Part shown: positions 36,480-49,059 of the stretch, in pieces
Layout: each line of letters starts with the position of its first letter
Numbering within the stretch: position 1 is the stretch's first letter
NCBI RefSeq assembly: GCF_965638725.1
Contig: NC_134974.1
Coordinates: 806,001-870,000, forward strand
Direction: 5' to 3'
DNA: 64,000 bases
Source of the DNA: Aptenodytes patagonicus
Lineage: Eukaryota > Chordata > Aves > Sphenisciformes > Spheniscidae
Position numbers and translations under genes: made by a program
The notes under the pieces: generated by a model
Told to the model about the DNA's origin: nothing
Databases searched by the model: none
What the model saw: the letters and a program-made list of their open reading frames with translations, nothing else

Positions 36480-37203
36480 TTTCCTTTTTAATAAAAAAAA
36501 TCCAATGTACAAAGAGCAGGAAAATTTACAGCTGGTTCGTCTTAAAAAAAGAAGGCTCAACGTCATCAAAAAAGCAGCAGGGGCCAACCCTGGGGGGGGG
36601 GGGGGGGGAGGGGGGCCCAGCTGGTGAGAAGGTGGGGGGCTCTACCGCCTCGGCTGTCGGGGGTCAGAGCGATGAGGTGTCCCCCCCAGCACCCAGGGTG
36701 GTGGGGAGCGGGGTGGGGAGGTCTGGCAGTGCAGGGTGGGTGCCCGTGGGGTCGGCCCATGGAGCCCGTCCAGGCTCGGCTTTCCCCATTTTGGAGCTTT
36801 TATGGACCCCCAGCGGTTTTTTTCCTGTGTCGGCATCCGCCAACTCTGCCCATCCCCACCCCACGGCCTCGCCCCACGGCCCCGTCCTGCCCTCGGCCCC
36901 ATGTCTTTTGCCCCATGGCCACGTCCCTCCTCTGTGCCCACGTCCTTTCCCTGTCCCCGTGTCCTTCCCTCGCCCCCCCACTCTCTCCCCATCCCACCTC
37001 CTTGCCCCATGCCACCCCCTTGCTGCCTCCCCCGCTGCTCCCAGGGGTCCATCCCACCCCACTGCCCCTTGCCACTACCCCAAAAGGTTACCTTATGTTA
37101 AAACACGTGTATTAAATTAAAAAAGAGAAAAAAAAACCCTTCACATTCATACCCCTCCCACACCCCACTGCTTCCCCATGGTCTCCCCGACCCGGTGGCG
37201 GCA
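36480..37203 (-). other. SEMA4A: SEMA4A 3' UTR
   Basis: Runs from the SEMA4A stop to a minus-strand ATTAAA in the A/T-rich stretch at about 36485-36495. A G run lies at 36592-36609. The end is a guess from that hexamer. Confidence 0.5.
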
Positions 37204-40200
37204 TCACGCTGTGTCCCCCGCTGGGACACGGAGCCTGTTGTTATCAGCATCGATGTCCCCATCAAGCTGGAGGCAGCAAGCACGGGAGCCTTCCTCCTCC
37301 TCCTCGGTGGGGACTCCGGGTGCCGGGGGCTCTCCGGTCTCTCCATTGAGGGGTACCTTCTCCCGGCGCTGGGATGGGGGGCTGTGGGGCGTGCTGCACC
37401 CCCGCACCTTGCTCCTGGCTTTGAGCTGGTCGTGGTAGGTGAGGAGGGCCAGGCAGGCGGCGGCGGCCAGCGTCACAGCCAGCAGCACGGTGACGGTGAC
37501 AAACTGGGGCCAGTAAGACCGGGGGGTGCCGGGGGCTGGGGATGCCCAGGCCAACCCCTCCTCAGTCAGCCCGTCCGGCTGGGGGGCCGCCCCACTGGGG
37601 TCCCGTAGCTGGTAATGAGCCACGGTCCAGGTGTAGCCATTCTCAGTGGCCTGGCACTTGTAGGTGCCAGCAGTCCCCCGTTGCATGATGACCACCAGCG
37701 TGTGGTCAGGCAGCAGCGCTGTGTCCCCCCGGCCCCCCCGGCTGCTGGGCTGTTGCCAGCTGTAGGTGGCCAGGGCGGAGCGGCGGGGGCACGGTAGGCG
37801 GACCACGGCGTTAAGTGGGGGGCTGAGCCCTGCAGGGTGCAGAGGGGGAGAGTAGGGTGATGCAGTGCACCCCACGTGCCCTGTCCCACCCTCTGGTCCC
37901 CCTCCCGCCGCACCCCCCCCCCGTCCCGTCACACCCCCATACTCAACTCTCTGCGGCGGGATCCTCCTGTGTCCCCCAGGCTCGGGGCATGGCCACGCTC
38001 CTCCCGCGGTGGCACATGGTGGCTGGGCTCCCCGCCTCGATGTCCTGCAGCCACACGCTCCTGCGGCCGGGAGAGTGGCATCAGCATCCCGGTCCCCTTC
38101 ACACCCCCCTTCCCATCCTCATCCCGCTGCCTCTCTGGCTCACGTGTCCTCGGCGGCGGCGGCGCGGGTGGGCTGGCAGGAGCCCTCGAGGCTGTGCCAG
38201 GCGCAGTATGGGTCCCGCGCCAGCACGCACTCAGCACAGCTCCGGTGCAGGCTGCAGTTGGCCAACGGGACTTGGAGGACGCCACCGGAGTAGCCCACGT
38301 AGAGGATGCCCTGGGGAGGGAGAGGCGCAGGGCTGAGCCTCCCCCCCACCCTCCTGTGCTGGGTTTGGGGTGGGCTGTTGGGTCATTCCCAGCCCCTACC
38401 TTCCCCGGGGCCAGCAGTAGGTTCTTCACCGGCTCCGGCGTCCCGAAGAGCTGGATGCTTTCCACGATGTGGGGACCCCCAGGCAGCTCCACTGCTTTGT
38501 GCAGGAAACCCTCCGCTGTGGGGGCACACGGGACATCACTGGTGTTTTGGGGGAGCCAAGGGAAGGGTAGGAGGGGTGACCAGGTGGCCTGTGAGGACCC
38601 CCATGTAAACCCACCTGTGGCCAGGAACATGACACGGTAGGTGGACCCCGAGACACCACGGGTCTCGTCCACTGCGATGCGTGTGTACGTGACGTCCGTC
38701 TTCACCAGCAGCGGCCGCCCCTGGGTGGGTGACACCTTCCCGTCCATTAGGAAATGGTCCTTCATGAAGGTGAGGGCTTTGTCAGAGGAGGGACCCATGT
38801 AGCACTGCAGGGAGAGAGAAGTCAGTGCTGGCGTGGGGAAACTGAGGCAGGGGGAGGGAGGGGGCACGCACCAGGCTGCCCCGTGCCAGCATCAGTTGGC
38901 TGCAAAGGGACCCTCCACCTTTCCCATCCCGCTTGCGACACCACCACCATCTCACCCCAACGCGAGCACACAGGGCAAACTGGGACAGACAAACCCCTCC
39001 CCATGGGGACCAGTATCGTCTCCCAGGAGGGTCTGGTCCCCCGGGTGGGCAGCACTCACGCTGCCGGGCCGGGGACTCATGTCGGGGCCGCTGTAAACCG
39101 TCCAGCGGGAGCTCTCCTTGTTCAGCTCCTTGTACTTGCCCTCGAAGACCTCTTCTAGAGCCTCCTGGCTGTAGGCACAGACGGCTGCGCTGCCCGCCCT
39201 GCCCGCCTGCCTGCAGAGACAGCAAGGTGGGCATGGGGAGGACGTGGGTCCCCAGTGCACCCACAGCACCCCTGGGTGCTGGGACTCACCACTGCGAGGT
39301 GAAGACAGCGTAGAAGTCGGCACCACCGTTGCGGCGGGGCAGGGCGAAGGCGTGATGGATGACGTTGAAGGGGAAGTGGCCGGGCTGCGAGCACACCAGC
39401 TGGGCTTTCAGGAACGTCGTCCACTTCTTCTGCAGCACCTTGTCACCCCCAACATCGCTCTGCGGGAGCCGGGAGGATGCTCAGCCCTGGGGCGACAGGA
39501 GCTGGGTACCCCCATCGTCCCCCGTCATCGTCCTTCGTCATCGTCTCTGCACCCACCTTGCAGACACGGGCCACCCGCGGCACCAGGAGCCGCTCGAAGA
39601 AATCAAACTCATCAGCTGTCTCCTCAAAGAAGAAGTAGACCTTGTCATCTCCAGGGATGCTGAAGGAGGCCACGAAGGCAGCATCAGCTGTGGGGCACAG
39701 CCAGGGCAGGTGGGTGAGGAGCTGGAATGAGGGGGGGGGGCTGCTGCAGGCACCCCCGGCACGGGGAGGGTGAGGGGGGCCAGGGGGTCCTCCCAAGGAC
39801 CGTCTCCCTGCTCACCCGAAAGCCAGCGGAGGAAGGCATCTGTCTTGAGCAGGGTCCGGCTGCCCAGCGAGCGGGAGATGATGGGCTCGTTGCCCTGGAA
39901 GTTGTTCATGGTGCCGGCATAGAGCTCGCCATCTGCTCGGGGATGGGAGGGGGGTGAGCTGCAGCAGGGACTCCCCCGTCGTCACCCTCCACTCCATCCC
40001 AGGGATGGGTGCCCACCCGTGGGGGCCACTGGCCTCATACTCACCCACCAGCAGGGCCGTGTAGGTGTGCTGGGGGTCAAAGGGGCACTGGCCCTTCCCA
40101 TCCAGGAAAGGTTGTCCTCTGCCACTGGATATCAGTGTGAAGTTCTCCAGGTGCTGTGGGAAAGGGGAGAAAAATCAGCTGATGGAGTTAAACCAAACTC

Positions 40201-42445
40201 CAAATCTGCAAGAAATGGCTGTGGACTCCCTCTGGCCTGTGGGGAAGCTGCGGTGCTCACCACGTGCTCAGCGAAGTGGGGAAACTGAGGCAGGACAGGC
40301 TGCCTGGGGTCACCTGAGGGAACCGGGACCCAAAATCAGAGGTTTACCACCTTGTATCTGACCTGGCAGGTGAAAAGTCTCTGGCAGCCGTGGTTAGAAA
40401 CACCATGGGCTCCTTTAGTGCATGAAACGCAAAGATGCACCTGGGTGGTGGGGGGCACCTAGCACCTCACATCCCAGGGGACTTCCCGTGATGCAATTAG
40501 CTCAAATCCCCCATCCTACTGGGGCTCCTGGGCTAGTATTTTGTGGCTTCTCGCGGCAATGCCACAACATGTCCGGAGAGCCCCCCTCGTCCCCGTCCTT
40601 GGTGGAGGGGACACTCACAATGTAGGTGCACGCGGGGCTGAAGGCATAGGTCCCGCAGACGTAGAGGTGGGTCTGGTTCAGGGCCACAAGGACCCGGATG
40701 AAGTTGAAGCACTCAGTCTGCAGGGGGGAAAGAGCAGAGGCAGGGGCTGGGCATCCCTGCAGCTCCGTGGGACCTGCCCCAAGCCCCTCCTGGTGCTGTC
40801 TCACCTCCTGGCTCTTTTTCTTAAAAGCGCACTCAGAGGTTTTCTCGGCTGTGGGTCCCCACATTATCTGTGGAGGGAAGGGAGACGGTCCACAGCTGCT
40901 GAGCCAGGCCACAAGCGCCCAGCCTGAGTGGGGAAACTGAGGCACAGCAGAGGGCACACCCCCCCCCCCCAGCCTCCCCAAAAGCAGCTGCTGCTCACCG
41001 AGGCTTTGGCACGGATGCTGCCTGGGGTGCCGACGGTGAGGGCCAGCACGCGGTCACGTGCCCCCACGTACAGCTCCTCCTCGCTCTCATGCAAGAGGAA
41101 GATGTCATAGTGGGAGACGTTGTCCTGGCTGAAATGGGTCAGGGTCCGTCGGGGGTCCCCTGGCAGGAGCAAAGAAGGATGACAGGGGCCAAGGGACACA
41201 CACACACACATGTCCCAGCACCACCACCACCATCAACCCCGGGCGGATGCGGTAGCAGCTGCCATTGCGGCTCATGTCGCCTCTCACATAGGAAATGGGG
41301 TGCATTGCTTCCCCCACGGCCCCCCCCATCGCCGTCCCCACTTCCCTCCCCAGATCCCCACCTCCCCCCCCCCGCCCCGTCCCCTCTGGGTCCTGCTGCA
41401 AGAGCTGGACGTCCCCAGGCTGCAAAGCCCGTGCATCCCTTGCCCTCTGACACTGCTTTGCTGTCCTGTAAGAAACGGAGTGCATTTTTTTCCTCTTGGG
41501 CTGCAAGCTCTGCCGTGATGCTTTAGGGTCACGGCCACGGCTCCGTTTGGGGGATGCACCGCCCCAAGGTGCCAGCCTCAGGGGGGGGGGGTTGTTACAA
41601 GCCCCCGCGGCGCCCTCAAGCACAGCTGGGGGCTGCAGGCTTCTTGTTTGCCCCTGCCAGCCACCGAAACAGGGAAAAAGAAAAGGGAGATTTTGCAGTT
41701 CTCGGAATGGCTGCATGGGGAAGGGGAAGTGGCAGTGTGGGCAGGGGCCTCGGGACAGCGTGGGCCTGCCATGTGGGCACAGACCGCTCCTGCCTGCCCG
41801 AACGCCACCATCCCACAGCACCGCCAAACCCCTTTCTTGCCACCTGCCATTTGGCCGGACATGCAGGCCCTGTCCCGCCGAGGAGGCAGCTTTTTCCTCC
41901 ATCCAAGGTGGCCCCGAGCAGATCCCTGGGTGTCAAGTGGGTGCCAAAATCGCTCTGCTAGAGCTTACACCCTGGGGTGCACCCAGCTCCCACTCCCAAA
42001 GTGTTTGGGTGCCAACCAGCCTCATTACATCTGTCCCCGCAGTGGCCCCGTAGCCCTTTGCATTGCCCTGCTGCCACCCGCACCCGTCCCCAGCCCCGTA
42101 GCCACCGTCCCACTGCCCCAGCCCTGTGCAGGGCTGAGAGGAATAACGAGACGGGGAGGCTGTGATGGAGAGCAGCCCGTGGGTCCCTGATGCTGGATGC
42201 TCAACCCTGGGGACGGACGCTCTCCCAAGTCAACATTGTCCCCCTGCAACCCAGCTCGTCCCCATCCCCTCCCCAGCCCTTTTTACTCTCTCAGTGCTGT
42301 ACTCACCACTGAGGAAGGCGACGCGGGGCAGGGGCTCGACGCAGAGCATGGCAGCCGGCATCACCACACCACAGAGCAGGCGGAGGGCGGCTGTGGGCAT
42401 GGCGGGGGACAGCAGGGATGCACCCCTCAAGGGTCCTGGCACCAT
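37204..42445 (-). CDS. SEMA4A: SEMA4A, class 4 transmembrane semaphorin
   Basis: SEMA4A is a single-pass membrane ligand for plexins, acting in axon guidance, vessel growth, retina and T-cell priming. Fourteen coding exons are seen: 42307-42445, 40999-41159, 40805-40867, 40619-40717, 40045-40153, 39816-39932, 39557-39687, 39290-39459, 39060-39210, 38615-38804, 38400-38515, 38144-38310, 37948-38060 and 37204-37829. They join to 783 residues (human about 761). A signal peptide is followed by the sema domain ([43 protein letters not shown]-like [15 protein letters not shown]). Next come the PSI cysteines ([14 protein letters not shown]), one Ig-like domain, a helix [20 protein letters not shown] near residue 683, and a tail ending in [17 protein letters not shown]. 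That tail matches SEMA4A rather than other class 4 members. The donor after 37948 (GTTGAG) is weak but fits phase. ATG at 42445 is chosen because it follows a good acceptor; a second ATG 15 codons on is possible. Confidence 0.95.
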
Positions 42446-43441
42446 CCCTGCGTGAAGGGTGAGGGTTAGGGCAAGCGCCGCCCGGGCTGTATGTCACCAT
42501 GCGGAAATGAGAGGGGGGAAGCCAGCACCCGGTGCGGGGGGGCCCCGGGGCCCCGGCGCTTCAAGCTGTTCGTGGCCCGTGGCGAGTATGGGTGAGAGCT
42601 TCCCACTGCCACCCCGGCACAGGCGGACACGTCCCCGTGCCCTGCTGGGCTCCCTGCACTGGGACCCCCCTGGCACAAGGGTGTCCAGATGCTCCTGCCT
42701 TTGCCCCCACAGAGCCCCACAGTGACCGTCCCCGTCCCCATCAGGGATTCCTCCGTGCAGCTCCATCAGTGGCTAGAGGGTCCACAAAATTAGGGGGGGG
42801 ACGGGACACTCGCCTCTTGCAGCTCTTTTTGCAGCTCTTGCCAGAAGTAATGGGGAAACAGCAATGTCTTGAGAACTGTGTGGTCCCCAGGACCCCTTGC
42901 GGGCAGTCACCGTGTCCCCAGCGAGCGGCATTACCTCTCCGGCAGGCGAGGACAGAGCTGGCTCACCTCCGCCCCTGGAGCATCGGCACCCGGCAGGCGC
43001 CTGGCCGCAGGGGGCTGCGGCCAGAAGACCCTTGCGGGCCCATGCCCAGGGCCCAGCCAAGGTCCAGCCGCGCTGCCAGGCTCCCAGCCCGGCTCGTGGC
43101 AGGGCTCACTGCGGCCCAGCCCAGCCCAGCGTGGCCCCGCCGGGGACTGCAGGAACCAGAAAGTCCTGCTGGAAGAGGACGAGCCTCAGCAGGTTGGGGC
43201 AGCAGGCGCCTGCTCCTGCCTCGCCTGCATTGCATCCCCGCGGGGAAGGCAGCGAAGCCTGGCGGAGGGAGCTGGGATGGGAGCCGGGGTGCTCTGCTCC
43301 TCTGACTGGCGTGCCCGGGGAGTGATGTGGGGGGGAATGGCACGCCCGGATGCCTGGGTTCCCTTCCCAGCTTTGGGGAAATCTCTGGGCTGAGAGCAAA
43401 GCAACATTTCTCCTGCTGACTGTGAGGAACGACAGCGGGTC

Positions 43442-43533
43442 TGAGCATCTCACCCACAAACAGCCCCCTGGGGCCGAGCATCGCCCCCACAAACAGTCCC
43501 ATGAGGCTGAACATCGCCCCCCCATAAACAGCC
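43442..43533. repeat. Short 32-bp tandem repeat, about 2.8 copies
   Basis: Units start GAGCATCTCACCCACAAACAG, GAGCATCGCCCCCACAAACAG and GAACATCGCCCCCCCATAAA. Confidence 0.8.
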
Positions 43534-44819
43534 CATAGCTGTCCTGGCAGCCAGGCTCCCTGCAGGCTCCATCCTCCACCCCAGGCTGCTCTGGGATGGC
43601 TGTGGGCAAGAAACCCACCGAAGCCAAAGCCCTGGGGTCCCCCCAACACCATAGCCACATCTGAGGTACCCCAATATCCCGCTCCAGACAAGGCTGAGGA
43701 GCATCCTGCCCTGCCGGGGCCTCCTTACCTGCCTCCCCCGGTGCCACCATCTGCCAGGACACCAAGCCCCAGGAGGGCAGCGCTCTCCCCACCACCTTGC
43801 TTGGCCAAGACAGAAAGCTCCTTGTAAGCACAGAAACTAGGTTACTCTGCCCCGGATTTCCCACTTGGCGAAGGGTTGGCTGAGAAACGGGGCCGCACGG
43901 AGGCTTGGACCGGTCGCATTGTTCTGCCCTGGGCTGGAGCCACCGGGGCCAGCAGAGGGGGAGGAGGGATGGGAAAGGGAGCGGAGGCTCCTCAGCGAGG
44001 CTGAAGGCTCAGGGGGACGGTGGCAGGGCTGGGGAAAGCCCCCAGAGAGCGTGCCTCTGGTGTGAGCCAGCTCTGATACAAGGTGTGAAGCGAGAGCAGC
44101 CTCAAGGCTGCTCCAGTGGCATGGGGAGCCAAAGCTCCATCACAGCCCTGTCCCTCCTCCTTTCTGGGTCCCCTGGCCAAAGTGGTCTGGGGACATGGCG
44201 GGGGAGGGGGCATTACAGCCTCCCTGCGTAGGATTTGGCAAGTGGAAGCGAGTGTCACCAAGGGCCTCTCAACATTGGGGTGGTTTCGTTCTCCCTGGTG
44301 CTTTCGGGTTCACCACGGCTGTGGCTCCATGGGACTTGGTCCCCTGTCCCACCCACTCTCCAGATTACCTCCAAGCTGAGGAATATTATGCTGCCAATAA
44401 ACACACATCCTCCCTGCAAAGAGCTGTTTAACCTGCCCTGGGACAGAGCCAGACCCAGCCCAATGTGCTCAGCAAGGTGAGACACGGTGGCACAGGGCAG
44501 TCGTGAAGCTGGTGGCCACATCAGCACTGCCATCTCTTGGCTGCCGAGACTTTCCCCATGCCTCAGTTTCCCGAGTGGCTGAGAACTGGGATCCCCCTGC
44601 AGCAGGGAAGAGTATGGTCCTTCTCTGCTGCTTGACCCCAAACCCCTGCCCGTGTCCTGCCCCCCAGGAGCATCCCTGTGGCATGGGGAATGCAGGGATG
44701 CTTCCAACACCCAGGCAGAAGTCAGGGGCTGGGGCAGCCTGGCTCAGACTGGGGGAGGCTCCTTTGATCCCCCCCAGACCTGGAGCAGGAGGGGGTGTAG
44801 GGGAGATGGAAAGCAAGGG

Positions 44820-45100
44820 AGGAGGGGGATGCAGTAAGGATATGTGAGGATGCAGGGGAGGAATCTGGGGGGTGCGGGGGGAGATAGGGGAGGGATTCAA
44901 GAGGTGGGAAATGCAAAGGGCAGGATGCAAAGAGTGGGGACAGATGTGGGGTAGTGCAAGAAAGAGCTAGGAGGATGCACAGGAGGGAGTTGGAGGGTAG
45001 AGGGGACATGGAGGGATGCAAAGGAGATACGGGAAGAAGAAAGGGGGATATGGGAGGCATGCAAAGGCAAGGATGCAAGGTGGGAGATGCAGGGAAGGTC
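44820..45100 (+). repeat. Degenerate GGATGCAAAGG-rich minisatellite
   Basis: Purine-rich DNA with GGATGCA recurring every 20-35 bases. Diverged and irregular; edges approximate. Confidence 0.65.
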
Positions 45101-45285
45101 TCCCTGAGGTTGGGACCACAGCCCCTTTGTCACTGCCTGGCAGCATCGGAGCTGTCTGGGGGTCCCCAAAGCCCATCCCCACTATGGCGACTGCCTCCAG
45201 CCCCGGCTCTGCCTCACGCCCCCCGAGGAGGCATCCCCAGCCCGTCCCCAGCCCCGTTCCGGTCCCGCTGCGGTGGTACCGACCT

Positions 45286-45400
45286 GTGGCAGCACCCGCG
45301 CCCGGGCGGCCGGGGAGGCCTGGCGGGACCAGCATCCCTGCGGGGCCACCGGATCCCGCTCCTGTCGCCATGGCTACGGCTTACCTCGGCCGGCTCCGGC
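45286..45400 (-). other. Candidate non-coding first exon of SEMA4A
   Basis: A CpG-rich patch with a minus-strand donor-like GCCACAG then GTCGGT. It is the best placed CpG patch upstream of the SEMA4A start-codon exon. It also contains an ATG with good context (GCCATGGCG) at 45371, so an alternative N-terminus cannot be excluded. Inference only. Confidence 0.22.
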
Positions 45401-45779
45401 TGGCCTCACCCCCACACGCAGCCACACACGGACACACGGACAAGCTCGACAGATGGACGCACGGCTGCGCACCCTGCGCTCATGCATAGGCACGGATGGG
45501 CGCACACCGGCATGCACGCTGACACGCACAGACCTGCACACACATGCACACACACATGAACGTGCACACACATGCACACACACCCCACCCCCACCCCCCC
45601 CACCCCCCCCCGCACGTGTGGACAGACACACAGGCGCAGACACCCCCGTGCACCCACATGCACACAATGGTGCACCCACGTGTGTCCCATCCAACGCCTC
45701 TCTTGACACATTGCTGTGCCCCCATAACTACATCGTGTCACTTCACTCCATCTTTGCTCCCCCCCTATTCACACCACGT

Positions 45780-45980
45780 CCATGCACCCCCAGCTCTGCA
45801 TCCCTGTATCCGTACTGCGTCCCTGCACCCCATCTCTGCACCCCCATATCCATACTCCATCCCTGCATCCCCAAATCTACACCGCATCCCTGCACCCCCA
45901 TCCCTGCACCCCCAAAACTGCACCCCCATATCCACACAGCATCCTTGCACCCCCACCTCTGCATCCCTGTCTCAGCCCCC
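45780..45980 (+). repeat. CATCCCTGCACCCCC minisatellite
   Basis: Recurring CATCCCTGCACCCCCA and CCCATATCCAYACT words with a period of about 27-36 bases. Edges approximate. Confidence 0.8.
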
Positions 45981-47370
45981 CCCCCCGTTGCCACTCATCC
46001 GTCCCAGATGAGCTGTGCTGGCTCTGGCACTGCTTGGCTTTGGGGGGGTCCCAGGAGGGGGTTCAGGGTCGAGCTGTGGCACCACCAGCAGCTGCCAGGA
46101 TCTGGTCCCAAGCAGGCCACATGTATCCCCACACTGCCACAGCACCCACAGCACCCAATTATGGTTGACGGCACTCCCCCCCTCGAAACTTCCCTTGTGG
46201 GGAAGCCTGGCCCAACTGGCGCCAGCAGATCCCACTTCTCCTTTGGAACCTGCCCTCCGTGTGGGAGCTGGGTGCCCCGAGCCCCAAAACAGGATCCCCC
46301 GCCATCGCTGCTTCCTCCCTCTGCAACCGCCTTCCCTGCATGACCTCAGGTGAGTCGCTTTGTCCCCAGCTTGCAATTGCACAAGCATGCATGAGGCACC
46401 CAGGAAAGGTGCCAGCCCTGCTGCTTTGCACAAGCTGGGGTGCCAGTATCAACACCCTCAAAAGCAGCAAAGCCAGAAACAGGCCCATCCAGGGGCCCCT
46501 TTCCACCCCACACTGGGGGTACCTGCCCTGCCCAGGGCTGGGGAGCGGACCTGAGTGCCCTCTCAGCAGCTCCCCTCTTTCTGCTGCCCCGCTTCCCATG
46601 GGGCTCAGGAGGTCGGGACCCTTTGCCTGGGAGTCGTAAGGAGCTTGTGCCTCGTGCCTGCCGGCCCGCTGGCACTGGAGGCTTAGCCGAAGCCTGCTGC
46701 AGGGAGGCAGAGCTGCCCTGGCCCCCTCCCACCCCAAGGGTTGAGCTGCAGCTCCCCACCCCTGCCTGGTCCCCCCAGGGGTGCCCTGAGGGGGCAATGT
46801 GCAGCACCTTGGGGTGCAACCCTGGGGGGGGGGGTGTGACAGCGGGTACATGCTCACATCTTAAACCACCCTTGGGATTAGCGGGGTGGCCTGACCTTAA
46901 TCCCCCCGGGCATGCAGGGGCCTGGAAGGGGCCCGCGTGGGGCTCGCGGGGGCCCCCAGCACCCACTCAGCCATGCCCCAGCCCGGTAAACCCCAGCGGC
47001 TGCTAGAGGTTGGGGTCAGTCCTGGCTCTACCCCATTCCAGTGATTGTTCCAAGGCTCCTTGTGCTAGATTTTTTTTTTTCCCCCGAAAAGCCTGATGGT
47101 CCCCAGCGTGTGCCCCCCTGTGTTTGTTTGCCGTGCTCAAACCTTGGTGCTCCCACCCAGCCATGCACCCCAGGGTGCCTCCATGGAAACCCTGACACTC
47201 AGTGCACAAGTGAGCGAGGCCGGGTCATGGCCCCCTGCTCTGGGCTCCCGTTTCCCTCTTGCCAGCCTCCCGGGAGAGCCCAGAGCCTGCCTCAGTCCTG
47301 CGGGACTGACCTGACTTGGTGCTTCGTCTGGAGCGGGGCTGCAGTTCTGTCACAGGCACTCTTGTGCGTG

Positions 47371-47656
47371 GTCCCCATCGGCTGTGTGAGGTCCCCATGG
47401 GCCATACATGCTCCCCATGGGCTCTGCAACGTCCACGTGGGCTGCGCAAGGTCCCCACAGGGCTGTGCAAGGTCCCCATGGGCTGTACATGGTCCCCATG
47501 GGGCTATGTAGGGTCCCCATGGGGCCATGCAAGATCTACACGGGGCTGTGCAAGGTCCACATGGGATGCGTATGGTACCCATGGGGCTGTGCAAGGTCCC
47601 CAGGGGCTGAGCAAGGTCTCCATGAGGCCTTGCAGGGACCCCACAGGTTGTGTGAG
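47371..47656 (+). repeat. 20-21 bp GTCCCCATGGGGCTGTGCAAG minisatellite, about 14 copies
   Basis: Roughly 14 head-to-tail copies of 20-21 bases, diverged from each other, many keeping the CCATGG palindrome. No protein similarity in any frame. Confidence 0.93.
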
Positions 47657-49059
47657 CAGTGGGGCACCGAGGATGGCGAAGGGACATGGAGCAATGCCGC
47701 CAGCTCAGCCCTTCACCAGTGTGACCCAGCCCTGCCGTGCCAGGACACCTGGGTCCCGAGGGGGAGCATGGGGAGGACCTGTGACATTTCCCCTTGCCTC
47801 ATGACCTAATTTCTCCCCGTGGCATGGCTGGGCAGGAGCACGAGGTCCCAGCAGCGCTGTTGGCTTCCCCCCGCCATTCAATAACCTGCTATTTTGGGCC
47901 CAACCTCATGACTTTTGGGGCCCAGCCATGCAGGGCTCGGGGTCAGGCTGGATTCCCACCTCGGGGGCCAGATGCAGCACGGAGGGGACACACTGCAGCT
48001 CCTTGGCATTGCTGGCTGTGCAGGGTACCTGTCCCGGCGCTGTGGCACTGGCATCCCTGAGCTGGCAGAGAGACAGGGGGCAAATGGGGCACAGGGAGGG
48101 GGTGGCACTGGAGCCAGTGTGTCCCCTGCCACCCTGCAAGCACCTACCTCTGGGATCCCCCACTGTAACCTCCTCTCCTGGGAGGGGAGATGGGTACCTC
48201 GCTGGGTCCCCATAAGCCAGCCCAAAGCTGGAAGGTGGAAGTGATGCCCCGGAGACCCCTTGGCACCCCCTGCCCTCACGAGGCTCAGCCCTGCTTGCAC
48301 CCAAGTCCAGGGCGATGTGACCCCGTGCGGCTGGGGGGACCCAGGCATCCGAGCACTGGGGCGGAGGGGTACCCCCAGGATGGGCACCCCGGGCACTTAC
48401 CTGGTTGTGCCTGTGCCCCGGCCGCCTGCCTGCGCTCCCTCACATCGTGGCTCCCCAGCTCTGTGCCCGGTAAAGCCGATTACACACCGGCTTTACAGCT
48501 CTCTCCTTCTCCCCAGCATCTCCTCCCGCCTCGCTCCAGTGCCTGGCACGGCCCTGGGGGGGGGCAGGCGAGTCCCCTTGGCGGGGTGCCGGGGCCATCC
48601 CCATGGTAGGAGCAAACCTGCACTCAGGGGCTCACTCAGGTTCTGCACGCCCCCCCCCCCCCCCCAGTCCATCTCATCCAGGGGAATGTCTACTCCCCAG
48701 AACCTCAGGGGGAGAAAATCTCTGAGCCCTCTCCCCAGATTCCAGCCCCTCCCCGCCAGCCCCTCTCTGCATCAGTGCCGGGTCCAGGGGGCTCCTGGCC
48801 CTGCAAGGACCCTGGCTGGCCCAGCTCTCAGCATCCCACCCCGGGCACCCCCCTGGGTGAGTCAGGGTGCACGGAGCCACCCTGCTTTCCCCCCTATCCA
48901 TGGTAAGGTGCTGAGCCCCAGCCCTGGCTGCGGGGCTAAAAGAGATCCCCCCCCCCCCAGGCCAAGAGTGAGCGCCAGGCTGGGGTGCAGCAAAGCGCCC
49001 CCCCCCCCCCCCCCCCCCCCAGGACAGCAATGACGACAGCACACAGGGTGGGAAAGGTT

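Larger units (their letters stand above)
42448..49059. other. SEMA4A upstream region to LMNA 3' end
   Basis: About 6.6 kb without recognised protein-coding sequence. It holds four minisatellites (43442, 44820, 45780, 47371), CA-rich DNA at 45400-45680 and poly-C runs at 48650-48665 and 49000-49020. CpG-rich patches at 42900-43200 and 45180-45420 could contain SEMA4A first exons. Exon 2 of SEMA4A has a clear acceptor at 42448 (TTCACGCAG), so at least one upstream non-coding exon must exist. Confidence 0.5.

Noticed and set aside
36490-36500. Plus-strand AATAAA at the SEMA4A 3' end as evidence for a plus-strand gene
   Set aside because: No plus-strand coding exon precedes it; the minus-strand ATTAAA in the same stretch fits SEMA4A better.
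45480-45741. Cys/Val-rich frames around 45400-45740
   Set aside because: They translate CA/GT-rich simple repeats.
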